From Streptomyces carminius (GTDB lineage Bacteria > Actinomycetota > Actinomycetes > Streptomycetales > Streptomycetaceae): a DNA stretch of 64,000 nt. Shown piece by piece: positions 43,080-51,534 of this stretch. The notes below the pieces were generated by a model that was given only the letters and a program-made list of their open reading frames with translations, did no database searches and had not been told where the DNA came from. The DNA is taken from the NCBI RefSeq assembly GCF_002794255.1, contig NZ_PGGW01000038.1:124001-188000 (forward strand), written 5' to 3'. The position numbers were made by a program, and so were the translations under genes. Numbering within the stretch: the stretch's first letter is position 1; each line of letters begins with the position of its first letter.

Positions 43080-44387
43080 TCAGCCCGCGCGCGCCGCCGC
43101 GCACACCGCGTCCGCGATCCGCGCCACGTCCTCGTCACCGGTGACGTACGGCGGCATCGTGTACACCAGATCACGGAACGGCCGCAGCCACACACCCGCG
43201 CGCACCGCCGCCTCGGTCGCCGCCGCCATGTCGGCCTCGTGGTCGAGCTGGACCACGCCGATGGCGCCCAGCACCCGCACGTCCCGCACGCCCGGCAGCG
43301 CGGCCGCCCCGGCCAGACCGGCGCGCAGCCCGGCCTCGATCCGCTTCACCTCGCCCGCCCAGTCCTGGCCGAGCAGCAGGTCGAGGGAGGCGCCCGCCAC
43401 CGCCGCCGCCAGCGGGTTGCCCATGAACGTCGGACCGTGGGCCAGCACCGGCACCTCGCCCCGCGAGATGCCCTCGGCCACCCGGGCCGTGCACAGTGTC
43501 GCGGCCATCGTCAGATAACCGCCGGTCAGCGCCTTGCCGACGCACATCACATCCGGGGTGACCCCGGCGTGGCCGGCCGCGAACAGGGTGCCGGTCCGGC
43601 CGAAGCCGGTGGCGATCTCGTCGAACACCAGCAGCACGCCGTGCTCGTCGCACACCTCGCGCAGCACCCGCAGATAGGCGGGGGAGTGGAAGCGCATCCC
43701 GCCCGCGCCCTGCACGACGGGTTCCACGATCACCGCCGCCAGTTCCCCGGCGTGGGCGGCGACCAGTTCCCGCAGCCGGGTCTCGTAGGCGGGGTCGGGG
43801 CCGGCGCCGAAGCCGTCCGGCGGGGCGTCCGCGAAGACCTGCTCCGGCAGCACCCCCGACCACAGCCGGTGCATGCCGCCGTCCGGATCGCACACCGACA
43901 TCGGCTGCCAGGTGTCCCCGTGGTAGCCGCCGCGCCAGGTCAGCAGCCGTTGCTTGCCCGGTCTGCCGAGCGAGCGCCAGTACTGCAGGCACATCTTGAC
44001 GGCCACCTCGACCGACACCGATCCGGAGTCGGCCAGGAAGACGTGCTCCAGCCCCTCGGGGGCGATGTCCACCAGCCGCTTGGCCAGCCGCACGGCCGGC
44101 TCGTGGGTGAGCCCGCCGAACATCACATGGCTCATCCGCTCCAGCTGGGCGTGGGCCGCCTCGTTGAGCACCGGGTGGTTGTAGCCGTGGATGGCCGACC
44201 ACCACGACGACATCCCGTCGACCAGCTCCTCGCGGCCCCAGGCGGGCCGGGCCAGCCGCAGCCGGACCCCGGAGGCGGCGGAGACCACCAGCGGTTCGGT
44301 ACGGCCCGGCATCGGGCCGTAGGGGTGCCAGACGTGGCGGCGGTCGAGGTCGAGCAGCTCCCCGTGCGGGAGCGGCGCGTCAGGCAT
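43080..44387 (-). CDS. bioA: Adenosylmethionine-8-amino-7-oxononanoate aminotransferase
   Basis: A 435-residue BioA, a PLP aminotransferase that transfers the SAM amino group to [14 protein letters not shown] at the start, [29 protein letters not shown] and the PLP lysine in [12 protein letters not shown] are diagnostic. Its ATG at 44387 overlaps the end of bioB by 8 bases, so the pair is translationally coupled. Confidence 0.96.
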   Translation of the reverse strand: MPDAPLPHGELLDLDRRHVWHPYGPMPGRTEPLVVSAASGVRLRLARPAWGREELVDGMSSWWSAIHGYNHPVLNEAAHAQLERMSHVMFGGLTHEPAVRLAKRLVDIAPEGLEHVFLADSGSVSVEVAVKMCLQYWRSLGRPGKQRLLTWRGGYHGDTWQPMSVCDPDGGMHRLWSGVLPEQVFADAPPDGFGAGPDPAYETRLRELVAAHAGELAAVIVEPVVQGAGGMRFHSPAYLRVLREVCDEHGVLLVFDEIATGFGRTGTLFAAGHAGVTPDVMCVGKALTGGYLTMAATLCTARVAEGISRGEVPVLAHGPTFMGNPLAAAVAGASLDLLLGQDWAGEVKRIEAGLRAGLAGAAALPGVRDVRVLGAIGVVQLDHEADMAAATEAAVRAGVWLRPFRDLVYTMPPYVTGDEDVARIADAVCAAARAG

Positions 44388-45567
44388 TGGGCGGCAGCTC
44401 CGTACCCGCGCCCCGCCGCCGTACGGCCACCAGGTCGGTCCGGGCCGCGGAGGGCGGGACGCCGCCACCGGCCTGCCCGCAGGTGTCCGTACCGCCCGCG
44501 CAGTCGGATCCGTCCGCGCCGCCGCACGGCCCGCTGCCGCCGCCGGGGGCGGCGAGCGCGCCGGCCCGGTGCTCCGGCAGAGTCCGCTCCCCGGCGCCCT
44601 CCACCTCGAAACCGGCGTCGGCGATCATCTCCAGATCGGCCCGGCCCGCCTGGCCCTCACTGGTGAGGTAGTCGCCCAGGAAGACCGAGTTGGCCAGGTG
44701 CAGGGCCAGCGGCTGCAGCGACCGCAGATGCACCTCGCGCCCGGCGGCCAGCCGCACCTCCGCGTCGGGGCAGACGAAGCGGACCATCGCCAGGATGCGC
44801 AGGCAGCGCTGCGGGGTGAGGTTCCACTCCTTCGCCAGCGGGGTCCCCTCGAAGGGGATGAGGAAGTTCACCGGTACCGAGTCCGGGTCCAGCTCGCGCA
44901 GCGCGAAGACCACGTCCACCAGGTCCTCGTCGGACTCGCCCATGCCCGCGATCAGCCCCGAGCAGGCCGACAGGCCGGCGGCCCGCGCCTGTCGCACCGT
45001 CTCCACCCGGTCGGCGTAGGTGTGCGTGGTGGTGATCCGGCCGTAGGTCGCCTCGGAGGTGTTGAGGTTGTGGTTGTAGGCGTCCGCGCCCGCCTCGCGC
45101 AGCCGCTCGGCCTGGCCGTCGGAGAGCAGTCCGAGACAGGCGCACACCTCCACGTCCTCGTTCTGTTCCCGGATGGCGTCGATGGTCTTCGAGACCCGGT
45201 CCACGTCCCGGTCGGTGGGCCCGCGGCCACTGGCCACCAGGCACACCCGCTTGGCGCCGCCGGCCACACCCGCGGAGGCCGCCGCGGCGGCCTCCTCCGG
45301 CTTCAGCCAGGTGTACTTCAGGATGCCGGCCTTCGACCCCAGCCGCTGCGAGCAGTACGAGCAGTCCTCGGGGCACAGCCCCGACTTCAGGTTGACCAGG
45401 TAGTTGAGCTTCACCCGCCGGCCGAACCAGTGCCGCCGCACCCGTCCGGCCGCAGCCACCACGTCCAGAAGTTCGTCGTCGGACGTGGCCAGTACGGCCA
45501 GCGCCTCGTCACGTGTGGGCGGCTCGCGCCGCAGCCCCTTGTCCACCAGCGCGTTCAGCAGGTCCAT
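44380..45567 (-). CDS. bioB: Biotin synthase
   Basis: A 395-residue radical-SAM biotin synthase that inserts sulphur into dethiobiotin. The 4Fe-4S ligands are C65, C69 and C72 in [10 protein letters not shown]; the 2Fe-2S ligands lie in [17 protein letters not shown] and [18 protein letters not shown] is the usual active-site motif. A C-terminal extension of about 70 residues carries extra cysteines ([20 protein letters not shown]), a feature I associate with actinobacterial BioB. The ATG at 45567 begins the family's normal N-terminus ([12 protein letters not shown]). Confidence 0.96.
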   Translation of the reverse strand: MDLLNALVDKGLRREPPTRDEALAVLATSDDELLDVVAAAGRVRRHWFGRRVKLNYLVNLKSGLCPEDCSYCSQRLGSKAGILKYTWLKPEEAAAAASAGVAGGAKRVCLVASGRGPTDRDVDRVSKTIDAIREQNEDVEVCACLGLLSDGQAERLREAGADAYNHNLNTSEATYGRITTTHTYADRVETVRQARAAGLSACSGLIAGMGESDEDLVDVVFALRELDPDSVPVNFLIPFEGTPLAKEWNLTPQRCLRILAMVRFVCPDAEVRLAAGREVHLRSLQPLALHLANSVFLGDYLTSEGQAGRADLEMIADAGFEVEGAGERTLPEHRAGALAAPGGGSGPCGGADGSDCAGGTDTCGQAGGGVPPSAARTDLVAVRRRGAGTELPPNA

Positions 45568-45669
45568 GGTGCTGATCCTGTCCCATGGCACCGGCCAGGG
45601 CCAAGAACGCACCCCCACAACCGGGCGGACGGAGGTCTGTACGGCACCGCACCCGCCGCGGGCCCGTCC

Positions 45670-45680
45670 ACGGTTACCGT
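45670..45680. promoter_or_regulatory. Palindrome ACGGTTACCGT in the bioB/bioF divergent gap
   Basis: An 11-base perfect palindrome with central T, midway in the 203-base control region of the divergent bio operons. It is a candidate operator for a biotin regulator. It does not match a site I recognise, such as BirA or BioQ boxes. Confidence 0.3.
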
Positions 45681-45719
45681 CGGGCCTCACCGGCCGGAGC
45701 ACCGGCAGGGCCGGGGAAC

Positions 45720-45758
45720 AGACGCCACCCGACAGAAGACGCCACCCGACGGAAGACG
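45720..45758. repeat. 17-bp direct repeat upstream of bioF
   Basis: AGACGCCACCCGACAGA (45720-45736) is followed by AGACGCCACCCGACGGA (45737-45753) and the first five bases of a third copy. It lies just upstream of the bioF ribosome site (GAGGGACGG) and may be a recent slippage product. Confidence 0.7.
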
Positions 45759-45770
45759 AGGGACGGCCAG

Positions 45771-46931
45771 ATGCCGCAGGAGCCAGACCGCAGCCCGGAT
45801 CCGTTCGGCTGGATCGAGGAGCAGCGTGAACGGCGCAGCCGCGCGGGACTGGTGCGCACCCTGCGCCCCCGCCCCGCCGACTCCCCGCTGCTCGACCTGG
45901 CGGGCAACGACTACCTGGGACTGGCCCGCCACCCCGTCACGGTCGCCGCCGCCCGGGAGGCCGTACACCGCTGGGGCACGGGCGCCACCGGCTCCCGGCT
46001 GGTCACCGGCAGCACCGAACTGCACGCCGAGCTGGAGGCGGAGCTCGCCGACTTCTGCGGCTTCGAGGCCGCCCTGGTGTTCTCCTCCGGCTACACCGCC
46101 AATCTCGCCGCCGTCACCGCCCTGACCGGCCGGGACGCGCTGGTGGTCTCGGACGCCGCCAACCACGCCTCGCTGATCGACGGCTGCCGCCTGGCGCGCG
46201 CCCGGACCGCGGTCGTCCCGCACGCCGACCCCGGCGCCGTCGGCAGGGCGCTCGACGGTTTCGACGGGCGAGCCCTGGCCGTCACCGACGCCGTCTTCTC
46301 CGTCGACGGCGACGCCGCGCCGCTGCCCGGCCTGGCCGCCGTCTGCCGCGCCCACGGTGCCGCGCTGCTGGTGGACGACGCGCACGGGCTCGGCGTCCTC
46401 GGTGACGGTGGCCGGGGCGCCCCGTACGCCGCGGGACTGTCCGGGGCGCCGGACGTGGTGGCCACCGTCACCCTCTCCAAGTCCCTGGGCAGCCAGGGCG
46501 GTGCCGTCCTCGGGCCGGCCGGGGTGATCGACCACCTGGTCAACACCGCCCGCAGCTTCGTCTTCGACACCGGCCTCGCCCCGGCGGCGGCCGGGGCCGC
46601 CCTCGCCGCGCTGCGGCTGCTGCGGGCCGAGCCCGGCCGGGCCGCACGGGTCCGCGAGGCGGCCGGGCGGCTGTACGGGCGGCTGACGGCCGCCGGTCTG
46701 GAGGCCACCCGCCCGGACGCCGCCGTGGTCTCGGTGCGCGCCCCCTCCCCGGAGGCCGCCGTCCGCTGGGCCGCCGACTGCCGTGCCGCCGGACTGGCCG
46801 TGGGCTGCTTCCGGCCTCCGTCGGTGCCCGACGGGGTCTCCCGGCTGCGGCTGACCGCCCGCGCCGATCTGTCCGTCACCGAGCTCGACGCGGCGGCCGC
46901 CACCGTCGCCCGTACCGCGCCCGCCGTCTGA
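45771..46931 (+). CDS. bioF: 8-amino-7-oxononanoate synthase
   Basis: A 386-residue BioF (KAPA synthase) that condenses pimeloyl thioester with alanine using [64 protein letters not shown] and the PLP lysine K237 in [11 protein letters not shown] are all present. It is divergent from bioBAD, so four of the late biotin genes lie together. The start is the ATG at 45771 after GAGGGACGGCC. Confidence 0.95.
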   Translation: MPQEPDRSPDPFGWIEEQRERRSRAGLVRTLRPRPADSPLLDLAGNDYLGLARHPVTVAAAREAVHRWGTGATGSRLVTGSTELHAELEAELADFCGFEAALVFSSGYTANLAAVTALTGRDALVVSDAANHASLIDGCRLARARTAVVPHADPGAVGRALDGFDGRALAVTDAVFSVDGDAAPLPGLAAVCRAHGAALLVDDAHGLGVLGDGGRGAPYAAGLSGAPDVVATVTLSKSLGSQGGAVLGPAGVIDHLVNTARSFVFDTGLAPAAAGAALAALRLLRAEPGRAARVREAAGRLYGRLTAAGLEATRPDAAVVSVRAPSPEAAVRWAADCRAAGLAVGCFRPPSVPDGVSRLRLTARADLSVTELDAAAATVARTAPAV

Positions 46932-46946
46932 CGGGGCGTTCTCCGG

Positions 46947-47046
46947 GCCGGTGCCTCCGGGGCGGGCCGGGACCGTGCCGCCCGGGGAGCGGTCAGGGCC
47001 GGCCCGCGGTCCGGTCCGGGGGCCGGCCCGCCCCGGAGGCACCGGC
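46947..47046. repeat. 24-bp perfect inverted repeat between bioF and DUF6328
   Basis: The arm at 46947-46970 (starting GCCGGTGCCTCCGGGG) is perfectly complementary to 47023-47046 (CCGGCCCGCCCCGGAGGCAC...). A 52-base segment separates the arms. The right arm lies inside the 3' coding end of the DUF6328 gene. It can form a large hairpin in either transcript and probably acts as a shared terminator; the long loop is unusual. Confidence 0.8.
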
Positions 47047-47568
47047 TCCGGGCACCCTGCGGCGCAGCCCGAAGGGCAGCAGGGCCCACACCGCGCCGCA
47101 GAAGGCGAGGACGCCCGCCGCCACCGCGATCCCGGCGGTGCGCCCCAGCACCACGTCCACGACCAGCAGCACCGCCCCGGTCAGGGCGAGGGCGAGCACC
47201 ACGAGCCCGGCCCCGGCCAGCCGTGAGGAGACCTCGACGATCAGCCGTTTCGCCCCGCGCCGGAACAGCACCCGGTGCAGCGCCGCCGGGGCCGTGAAGA
47301 GGATCGAGGAGGCGACGGCGAGCAGCAGCGTGGTGAGGTAGGTGCCGCGCTGCACCGCGTCCAGTTCGGTGAAGCGCTGGGTGAAGGCGAGGGTGAGGAG
47401 GAAGGCGAAGAGGATCTGGACCCCCACCTGGATGACCCGCAGTTCCTGCAGCAGTTCGACGAAGTTTCGGTCATCGCGTTCCAGGGGTGTCTCGCGGCGC
47501 TCGTCCATACGGATCCGGGTTCCGCGTACGGCGGCCTTCACTCGTCGCCGCACCCGGGACCCGCTCAC
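46993..47568 (-). CDS. DUF6328 family membrane protein
   Basis: Up to 191 residues. After a basic N-terminus comes ETPLERDDRNFVELLQELRV then VQILFAFLLTLAFTQRF, the pattern of DUF6328. Four transmembrane segments follow (YLTTLLLAVASSILFTAPAA; AGAGLVVLALALTGAVLLVV; TAGIAVAAGVLAFCGAVWAL). Function is unknown. The GTG at 47568 gives the longest form; an ATG at 47508 (MDERRETPLE) is equally plausible, and neither has a strong ribosome site. It may be the third gene of a clpP transcript. Confidence 0.8.
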   Translation of the reverse strand: MSGSRVRRRVKAAVRGTRIRMDERRETPLERDDRNFVELLQELRVIQVGVQILFAFLLTLAFTQRFTELDAVQRGTYLTTLLLAVASSILFTAPAALHRVLFRRGAKRLIVEVSSRLAGAGLVVLALALTGAVLLVVDVVLGRTAGIAVAAGVLAFCGAVWALLPFGLRRRVPGAGASGAGRPPDRTAGRP

Positions 47569-47598
47569 CGGTACCGGTGGCGGGATCGGTGAGCCCGG

Positions 47599-47916
47599 TC
47601 AGTCCGGCCGGCCTTCCGGTTCCGGCGGGAGCGCCACCAGGGAGGTGCGCCGCGGGCCGTCCAGTACGCGCAGCGCCCGTGCCAGGGTGGCGGCGTGCAG
47701 CTCGGACTCCCCGCGCCCGTGCATCACGGCCAGGGCGTCCCGCAGTGCCGCCGCCCGGCCGGCCAGGGCCTGGGCGGCGCGCAGGGCCCCGTAGGTGTCG
47801 CGTCCCCGGGCGGGATTGATCCGGCCCAGCAGGTCGACGATCTCCAGATAGCGGTCGATCACCTCGCCCTCCGCCCGGGTCAGGGCGGGCAGCGGCGGCA
47901 ACTCGGGCGGCAGCAC
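47599..47916 (-). CDS. Small helical protein downstream of the ClpP paralogue
   Basis: A 105-residue protein starting at a GTG at 47916, 18 bases after the ClpP stop, with AGAGGGG in the gap as ribosome site. It contains LTRAEGEVIDRYLEIVDLLG then RINPARGRDTYGALRAAQAL, and appears entirely alpha-helical and charged. I do not recognise a named domain. Position directly after clpP suggests a partner or adaptor. The start is uncertain because in-frame sequence extends upstream into clpP. Confidence 0.6.
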   Translation of the reverse strand: MLPPELPPLPALTRAEGEVIDRYLEIVDLLGRINPARGRDTYGALRAAQALAGRAAALRDALAVMHGRGESELHAATLARALRVLDGPRRTSLVALPPEPEGRPD

Positions 47917-47933
47917 CGGGTACGGCCCCTCTC

Positions 47934-48578
47934 TCAGCCGGCCGCGCGTGCCGCGCGGGACGCCTTGCGGTCGGCCGTGAGCCGGTCCACGAGTCCGTAG
48001 GCCACCGCGGCCCCGGCGTCGAGGAACAGGTCCCGCTCGATGTCCCGCCGGACGCGTTCCAGGGGCTGCCCGGTGTGCTCGGCCAGCAGTTCCTCCAGTT
48101 TCCGGCGGGTGCGCAGCATCTCCTGGGACTGGATCTCCAGGTCCCTGACCTGCCCCCGGACGGGTTCGGCCAGGGAAGGCTGGTGGATCATCACCCGCGC
48201 GCCGGGCAGGGCCAGCCGCTTGCCGGGGGTGCCCGCGGCGAGCAGGACGGCCGCGGCGGAGGAGGCCTGTCCCAGGCAGACGGTCTCGATGTCGCAGCCG
48301 ATGAACCGCATCGTGTCGTGGATCGCCGTCATCGCGGTGAAGGAGCCGCCGGGAGAGTTGATGTAGAGCGAGATGTCCCGTCCGGGCGCGGAGTGCTCCA
48401 GGTGGAGGAGCTGGGCCATGACGTCGTTGGCCACGGCGTCGTCGATCGGGGTCCCGAGGAGGACGATGCGCTCCTCGAAGAGCCTGGAGTACGGGTCCAG
48501 GGCCCGGGAGCCGTAGCCGGCGGACTCGGTGAACTCGGGCAGGACACGGCGGGCGGCGGGTCGGTTCGTCCGGTGCAC
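47934..48578 (-). CDS. clpP: ATP-dependent Clp protease proteolytic subunit paralogue
   Basis: A 214-residue ClpP-family serine protease. The triad appears complete: S107 in [15 protein letters not shown]132 in [10 protein letters not shown] and D183 in [10 protein letters not shown]. The nucleophile motif differs from the usual ASMG, reading SSAA, which could alter the oxyanion region. No second clpP lies next to it, whereas the main Streptomyces clpP1P2 are paired, so this is a solitary paralogue. It starts at a GTG at 48578 and is divergent from a Phd/YefM antitoxin gene. Confidence 0.9.
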   Translation of the reverse strand: MHRTNRPAARRVLPEFTESAGYGSRALDPYSRLFEERIVLLGTPIDDAVANDVMAQLLHLEHSAPGRDISLYINSPGGSFTAMTAIHDTMRFIGCDIETVCLGQASSAAAVLLAAGTPGKRLALPGARVMIHQPSLAEPVRGQVRDLEIQSQEMLRTRRKLEELLAEHTGQPLERVRRDIERDLFLDAGAAVAYGLVDRLTADRKASRAARAAG

Positions 48579-48622
48579 GGTGTGGTCCCTTCATCGACCG
48601 GGAGGGCGCGGTCGGCAGGAGA

Positions 48623-48660
48623 AACGTACATAAATTGCAGAACGTACGTCTGGTTATGCT
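48623..48660 (+). promoter_or_regulatory. clpP/phd divergent control region with AACGTAC repeats
   Basis: Two copies of AACGTAC (48623-48629 and 48641-48647), 18 bases apart, flank ATAAATTGCAG, a strikingly AT-rich stretch for this genome. TATGCT at 48655-48660 is a plausible -10 box for the antitoxin gene, whose ATG begins only 7 bases later, suggesting a leaderless transcript. The repeats are candidate Phd operators. Confidence 0.5.
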
Positions 48661-48666
48661 GGGAGC

Positions 48667-48969
48667 ATGGCCTACGAAATTCCGGTGACGCAAGCCCGCG
48701 CCGAACTCGCCGACCTGATCAACCGTGTGGTGTACGGAGGTGAACGGGTGGTGGTGACGCGGCACGGGAAACCACTGGTGGCCCTGGTGACCGCCGCTGA
48801 CCTGGAACGACTGGACCAGCTGGGCGAGGCAGGGCAGGACGGGGTGATCAGCACGGTCTCCACCGTGCGGGAGGTGCCGTCCGCTCCCGGCGAACGCGGT
48901 CGCTTCGGTATCGCGGCGCACCACCCGGATCCCGCCTCCGGGGAACGACGCCCGGGCCGCGGGGCGTAG
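48667..48969 (+). CDS. Phd/YefM family antitoxin, solitary
   Basis: A 100-residue Phd/YefM protein (YEIPVTQARAELADLINRVV, VVTRHGKPLVALVTAADLER), which binds DNA through its N-terminal fold and normally neutralises a toxin with its C-terminus. No Doc, YoeB or other toxin gene follows; the next gene is convergent plsC. The C-terminal 40 residues are Pro/Gly/Arg rich. The position opposite a ClpP gene suggests it may act as a plain repressor of both genes. GGGAG abuts the ATG too closely to be a normal ribosome site. Confidence 0.88.
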   Translation: MAYEIPVTQARAELADLINRVVYGGERVVVTRHGKPLVALVTAADLERLDQLGEAGQDGVISTVSTVREVPSAPGERGRFGIAAHHPDPASGERRPGRGA

Positions 48970-49066
48970 GGCGCCGACGCTCGGGGCGGGCGCCGGGCGC
49001 GAGGCGGTCCCGGGGGACCGGTGGGAGGCGCGCCGCGGAGCGGTGCCGGGCTCTACGGGGCGGTGC

Positions 49067-49783
49067 TCACGGCGCGGCGCTTGCGGAGGACGGGCCGGAG
49101 CCGTCGCCCTTCTTGCGGGCCTTGGCGTCGGGCGCGTACAGGTCCACGTACTCCTGGCCGGACAGGTTCATGATCGCGTACATGATCTCGTCGGTGACCG
49201 CGCGCAGCACCGTGCGGTCTTCGTGCATCCCGGCGAAGCGCGAGAAGTCCAGCGGTTCGCCGAAGCGGATGGTCACCCGCCCGATCCTGGGAAGCTTCCG
49301 GCCCGGCGGCTGGAGCTCGAACGTCCCCACCATGGCGCACGGCACCACCGGCGCCTTCGACCGCAGCGCCATGACGGCGACCCCGGTGCGGCCCCGGTAC
49401 AGCCGTCCGTCGTGGGACCGGGTGCCCTCGGGGTAGATGCCGAGCAGCTCGTCCCGGTCCAGGACCTTCAGCCCCTCCTCGATGGCCGCCCGGCCCGCAC
49501 CCCTGCCCGACCGGTCCACCGGGATCTGCCCCACGCTGCGGAAGAACGCCGCGGTGAGTCTGCCCTTCACGCCCGGACCGGTGAAGTACTCGGCCTTGGC
49601 CAGGAAGGTGATGCGCCGCCTGAGGATCGCGGGCATCAGGAAATGGTCGGAGAAGGACAGATGGTTTCCGGCGACGATCGCCGCACCTTCGTCCGGAACG
49701 TGCTCCAGCCCCTCGATCCGGGGCCTGAACAGCAGCCGCAACAGCGGTCCCAGCAGGACGTACTTGAGCACGTAGTAGAACAC
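49067..49783 (-). CDS. 1-acyl-sn-glycerol-3-phosphate acyltransferase (PlsC family)
   Basis: A 238-residue PlsC-type acyltransferase. An N-terminal hydrophobic stretch (YYVLKYVLLGPLLRLLF) is followed by acceptor motif I NHLSFSD (HX4D), motif II around GRLTAAFFRSVGQIPVDR, motif III YPEGTRSHDGRLYRGRTG and motif IV VPCAMVGTF. It should acylate lysophosphatidate or a related lipid at the membrane. Start is a GTG at 49783. Confidence 0.92.
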   Translation of the reverse strand: MFYYVLKYVLLGPLLRLLFRPRIEGLEHVPDEGAAIVAGNHLSFSDHFLMPAILRRRITFLAKAEYFTGPGVKGRLTAAFFRSVGQIPVDRSGRGAGRAAIEEGLKVLDRDELLGIYPEGTRSHDGRLYRGRTGVAVMALRSKAPVVPCAMVGTFELQPPGRKLPRIGRVTIRFGEPLDFSRFAGMHEDRTVLRAVTDEIMYAIMNLSGQEYVDLYAPDAKARKKGDGSGPSSASAAP

Positions 49784-50127
49784 GGGGCGGCTCCCGTCTG
49801 TACCGGGTCGGCTGGCGCGCTGCGTTCCGCGAGGTCACGGGGCAGCGCGAAGGGGATCAGTCTATGTACGGGCGCCGGCGTGCGTGACCGGCTCGGACGG
49901 GGGCGGTGCCGGCCGGGTGCCGGCATCTGTACGGGGGTGCCGGGTTCTTCCGTCTCACGTCCGACCTCTACCCGCCGGCCGCCGGGGCAGACGCCGCCCC
50001 GCCGCGGACGGTGCGGAACGGCGCTGGGAGTCCGGAAGGGGGCCGGTCCGGCGCCGGCGCGGGAGCGGACGGGGGAGGACGGGGGAGGAACGGTCTGCGG
50101 ACGCGCTCCCGCGGGTAGCCGTGGGCA
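49784..50127. other. Divergent intergenic region (plsC / DUF421)
   Basis: These 344 bases carry the divergent promoters of plsC and the DUF421 gene. I see repeated GTGCCGG words at 49903-49945 and GGGGGAGGACGGGGGAGG at 50073-50090, but no convincing -10/-35 pair, hairpin or gene. Open frames crossing it have no protein-like features. Confidence 0.35.
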
Positions 50128-50658
50128 ATGTTCTTCGACTCCTGGTACGAACTGCTGCGGGTGGCCGTCATGACCACCTGCGCCTACGTCGCCCTGATCG
50201 TGGTGGTGCGGCTGTCGGGCAAGCGCACGCTGGCGAAGATGAACGCCTTCGACCTGGTGGTCACCGTGGCCCTGGGCTCGACGCTGGCCACCATCCTCCT
50301 GAACCGGACCGTCTCCCTGGCCGAGGGAGTGCTCGCCCTGGCACTCCTGGTGGCCCTGCAGTTCGTCAGCGCGTGGGCGGCGGTGCGCTCCCGCCGCTTC
50401 CACCGGCTGATCAAGGCCGAGCCGACACTGCTGCTGAGCGACGGGCGCCTGCTCACCGGGGCGATGGCCCGGCAGCGGGTCACGGCGAGCGAGGTGCACC
50501 AGGCGATCCGCTCCCAGGGAGTCGGCGCGATCGAGGACGTCGCCGCGGTGGTCCTGGAGACCGACGGCAAGTTCAGTGTGCTTCCCCGGTCCCAGAAGGG
50601 GTCGGGCAGCTCTCTGCGGGAGGTCCGCAACCCGGCGGGCGCGGAACCGGACAGGTGA
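50128..50658 (+). CDS. DUF421 (YetF-like) membrane protein
   Basis: A 176-residue protein with three N-terminal transmembrane segments and a DUF421 C-terminal domain. RLSGKRTLAKMNAFDLVVTV and VALGSTLATILLNRTVSLAE are the hallmark of the family, and LLSDGRLLTGAMARQRVTAS begins the soluble domain. B. subtilis YetF-type proteins are linked to spore-germination ion and envelope functions; the role here is unknown. Its stop codon lies inside a 17-bp tandem repeat. Confidence 0.9.
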   Translation: MFFDSWYELLRVAVMTTCAYVALIVVVRLSGKRTLAKMNAFDLVVTVALGSTLATILLNRTVSLAEGVLALALLVALQFVSAWAAVRSRRFHRLIKAEPTLLLSDGRLLTGAMARQRVTASEVHQAIRSQGVGAIEDVAAVVLETDGKFSVLPRSQKGSGSSLREVRNPAGAEPDR

Positions 50659-50701
50659 GGTGACCGGACAGGTGAGGTGACCGGACAGGTGAGGTGACCG
50701 G
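50646..50701. repeat. 17-bp tandem repeat, 3.3 copies
   Basis: ACCGGACAGGTGAGGTG repeats at 50646-50662, 50663-50679 and 50680-50696, then ACCGG. The repeats span the DUF421 stop codon and fill the gap to the convergent channel gene. Extra copies cannot change the DUF421 product because the stop is in the first copy. Confidence 0.9.
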
Positions 50702-50724
50702 CCGGGCGGCGCGGCACGAGACCG

Positions 50725-51414
50725 TCACGCCCCGCCCGGCCGGTCGCCCTCCGGCGGCCGCCCCGCGCCGCGCGACTCGAGGAAGTAGGCCCCCAGACTG
50801 CCCGCGAGAGTGGCGAAGACGGCGACGGAGTAGACCGCCAGCACGATCTCCAGCACTCTGGCGAAGGCGTCGGGGCGGCCGAGGGGCTCCCCGGTGACCG
50901 CGGCCAGCGCGGTCGCGTGCAGAGCCTCCCCCAGGGAGGGGTAGACACCGAACTCGTACAGCAGCTCGGCGCTGCCCAGTACGGTGAGCGCGGAGACGGC
51001 CGCCAGCCAGCCGATCCGGTCGCCGAGCACCCGGCGCGCGGAGCGGGAGGAGCGCACCACCGAGGACAGCACCCGGCCGGTGCGCAGCATCCGCACCGAG
51101 CGGGCCAGCCGCAGCACCCGCAGGAAGGGCAGAAGCAGGAAGAAGAGCTGCCACCAGTTGCGGCGCAGAAAGGCCCCGGTGTCGGGGGCGACGGCCACCC
51201 GGACGAGGAACTCGGCGGCGAACACCGTCCACAGCAGCCAGCCGGCCACGGTCAGCGCCGTACTCAGCGCGCCGTCCGGACGGGCCAGCCGCTCCCCGAG
51301 GACGACCAGCAGGAACAGCACCCCCAGCACACTCATCACCGGAGTGGCGCGGTCCAGCAGTTCCTGGGCGAAGCGCTCGCGTTCGTCGCGGGGGCGGGAG
51401 GGCAGCTCGGGCAC
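50725..51414 (-). CDS. Voltage-gated-type ion channel protein with degenerate pore
   Basis: A membrane protein with the Ion_trans layout. Segments S1 (MSVLGVLFLLVVLGERLARP), S2 (ALTVAGWLLWTVFAAEFLVR), S3 (WWQLFFLLLPFLRVL) and an Arg-rich S4 (LRLARSVRMLRTGRVLSSVV) are followed by a pore region ALHATALAAVTGEPLGRPDA and S6. The selectivity filter does not read TVGYG; TGEPLG sits there instead, so ion selectivity is unclear. The frame is open to an ATG at 51543 (272 residues), but that overlaps the divergent antiporter start. I favour the GTG at 51414, giving 229 residues. Confidence 0.72.
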   Translation of the reverse strand: MPELPSRPRDERERFAQELLDRATPVMSVLGVLFLLVVLGERLARPDGALSTALTVAGWLLWTVFAAEFLVRVAVAPDTGAFLRRNWWQLFFLLLPFLRVLRLARSVRMLRTGRVLSSVVRSSRSARRVLGDRIGWLAAVSALTVLGSAELLYEFGVYPSLGEALHATALAAVTGEPLGRPDAFARVLEIVLAVYSVAVFATLAGSLGAYFLESRGAGRPPEGDRPGGA

Positions 51415-51534
51415 ACCGCCGCCCCTACCCGCTGCCGGAACGAACAGTCCCGCGGCGGGAGTGCCCGGTACCGCGCCGCGGGCGTGCGCGTGCCACCGGA
51501 ATCCGCTGTCGGTGTGCGCCGGTGACAGCGGGGC

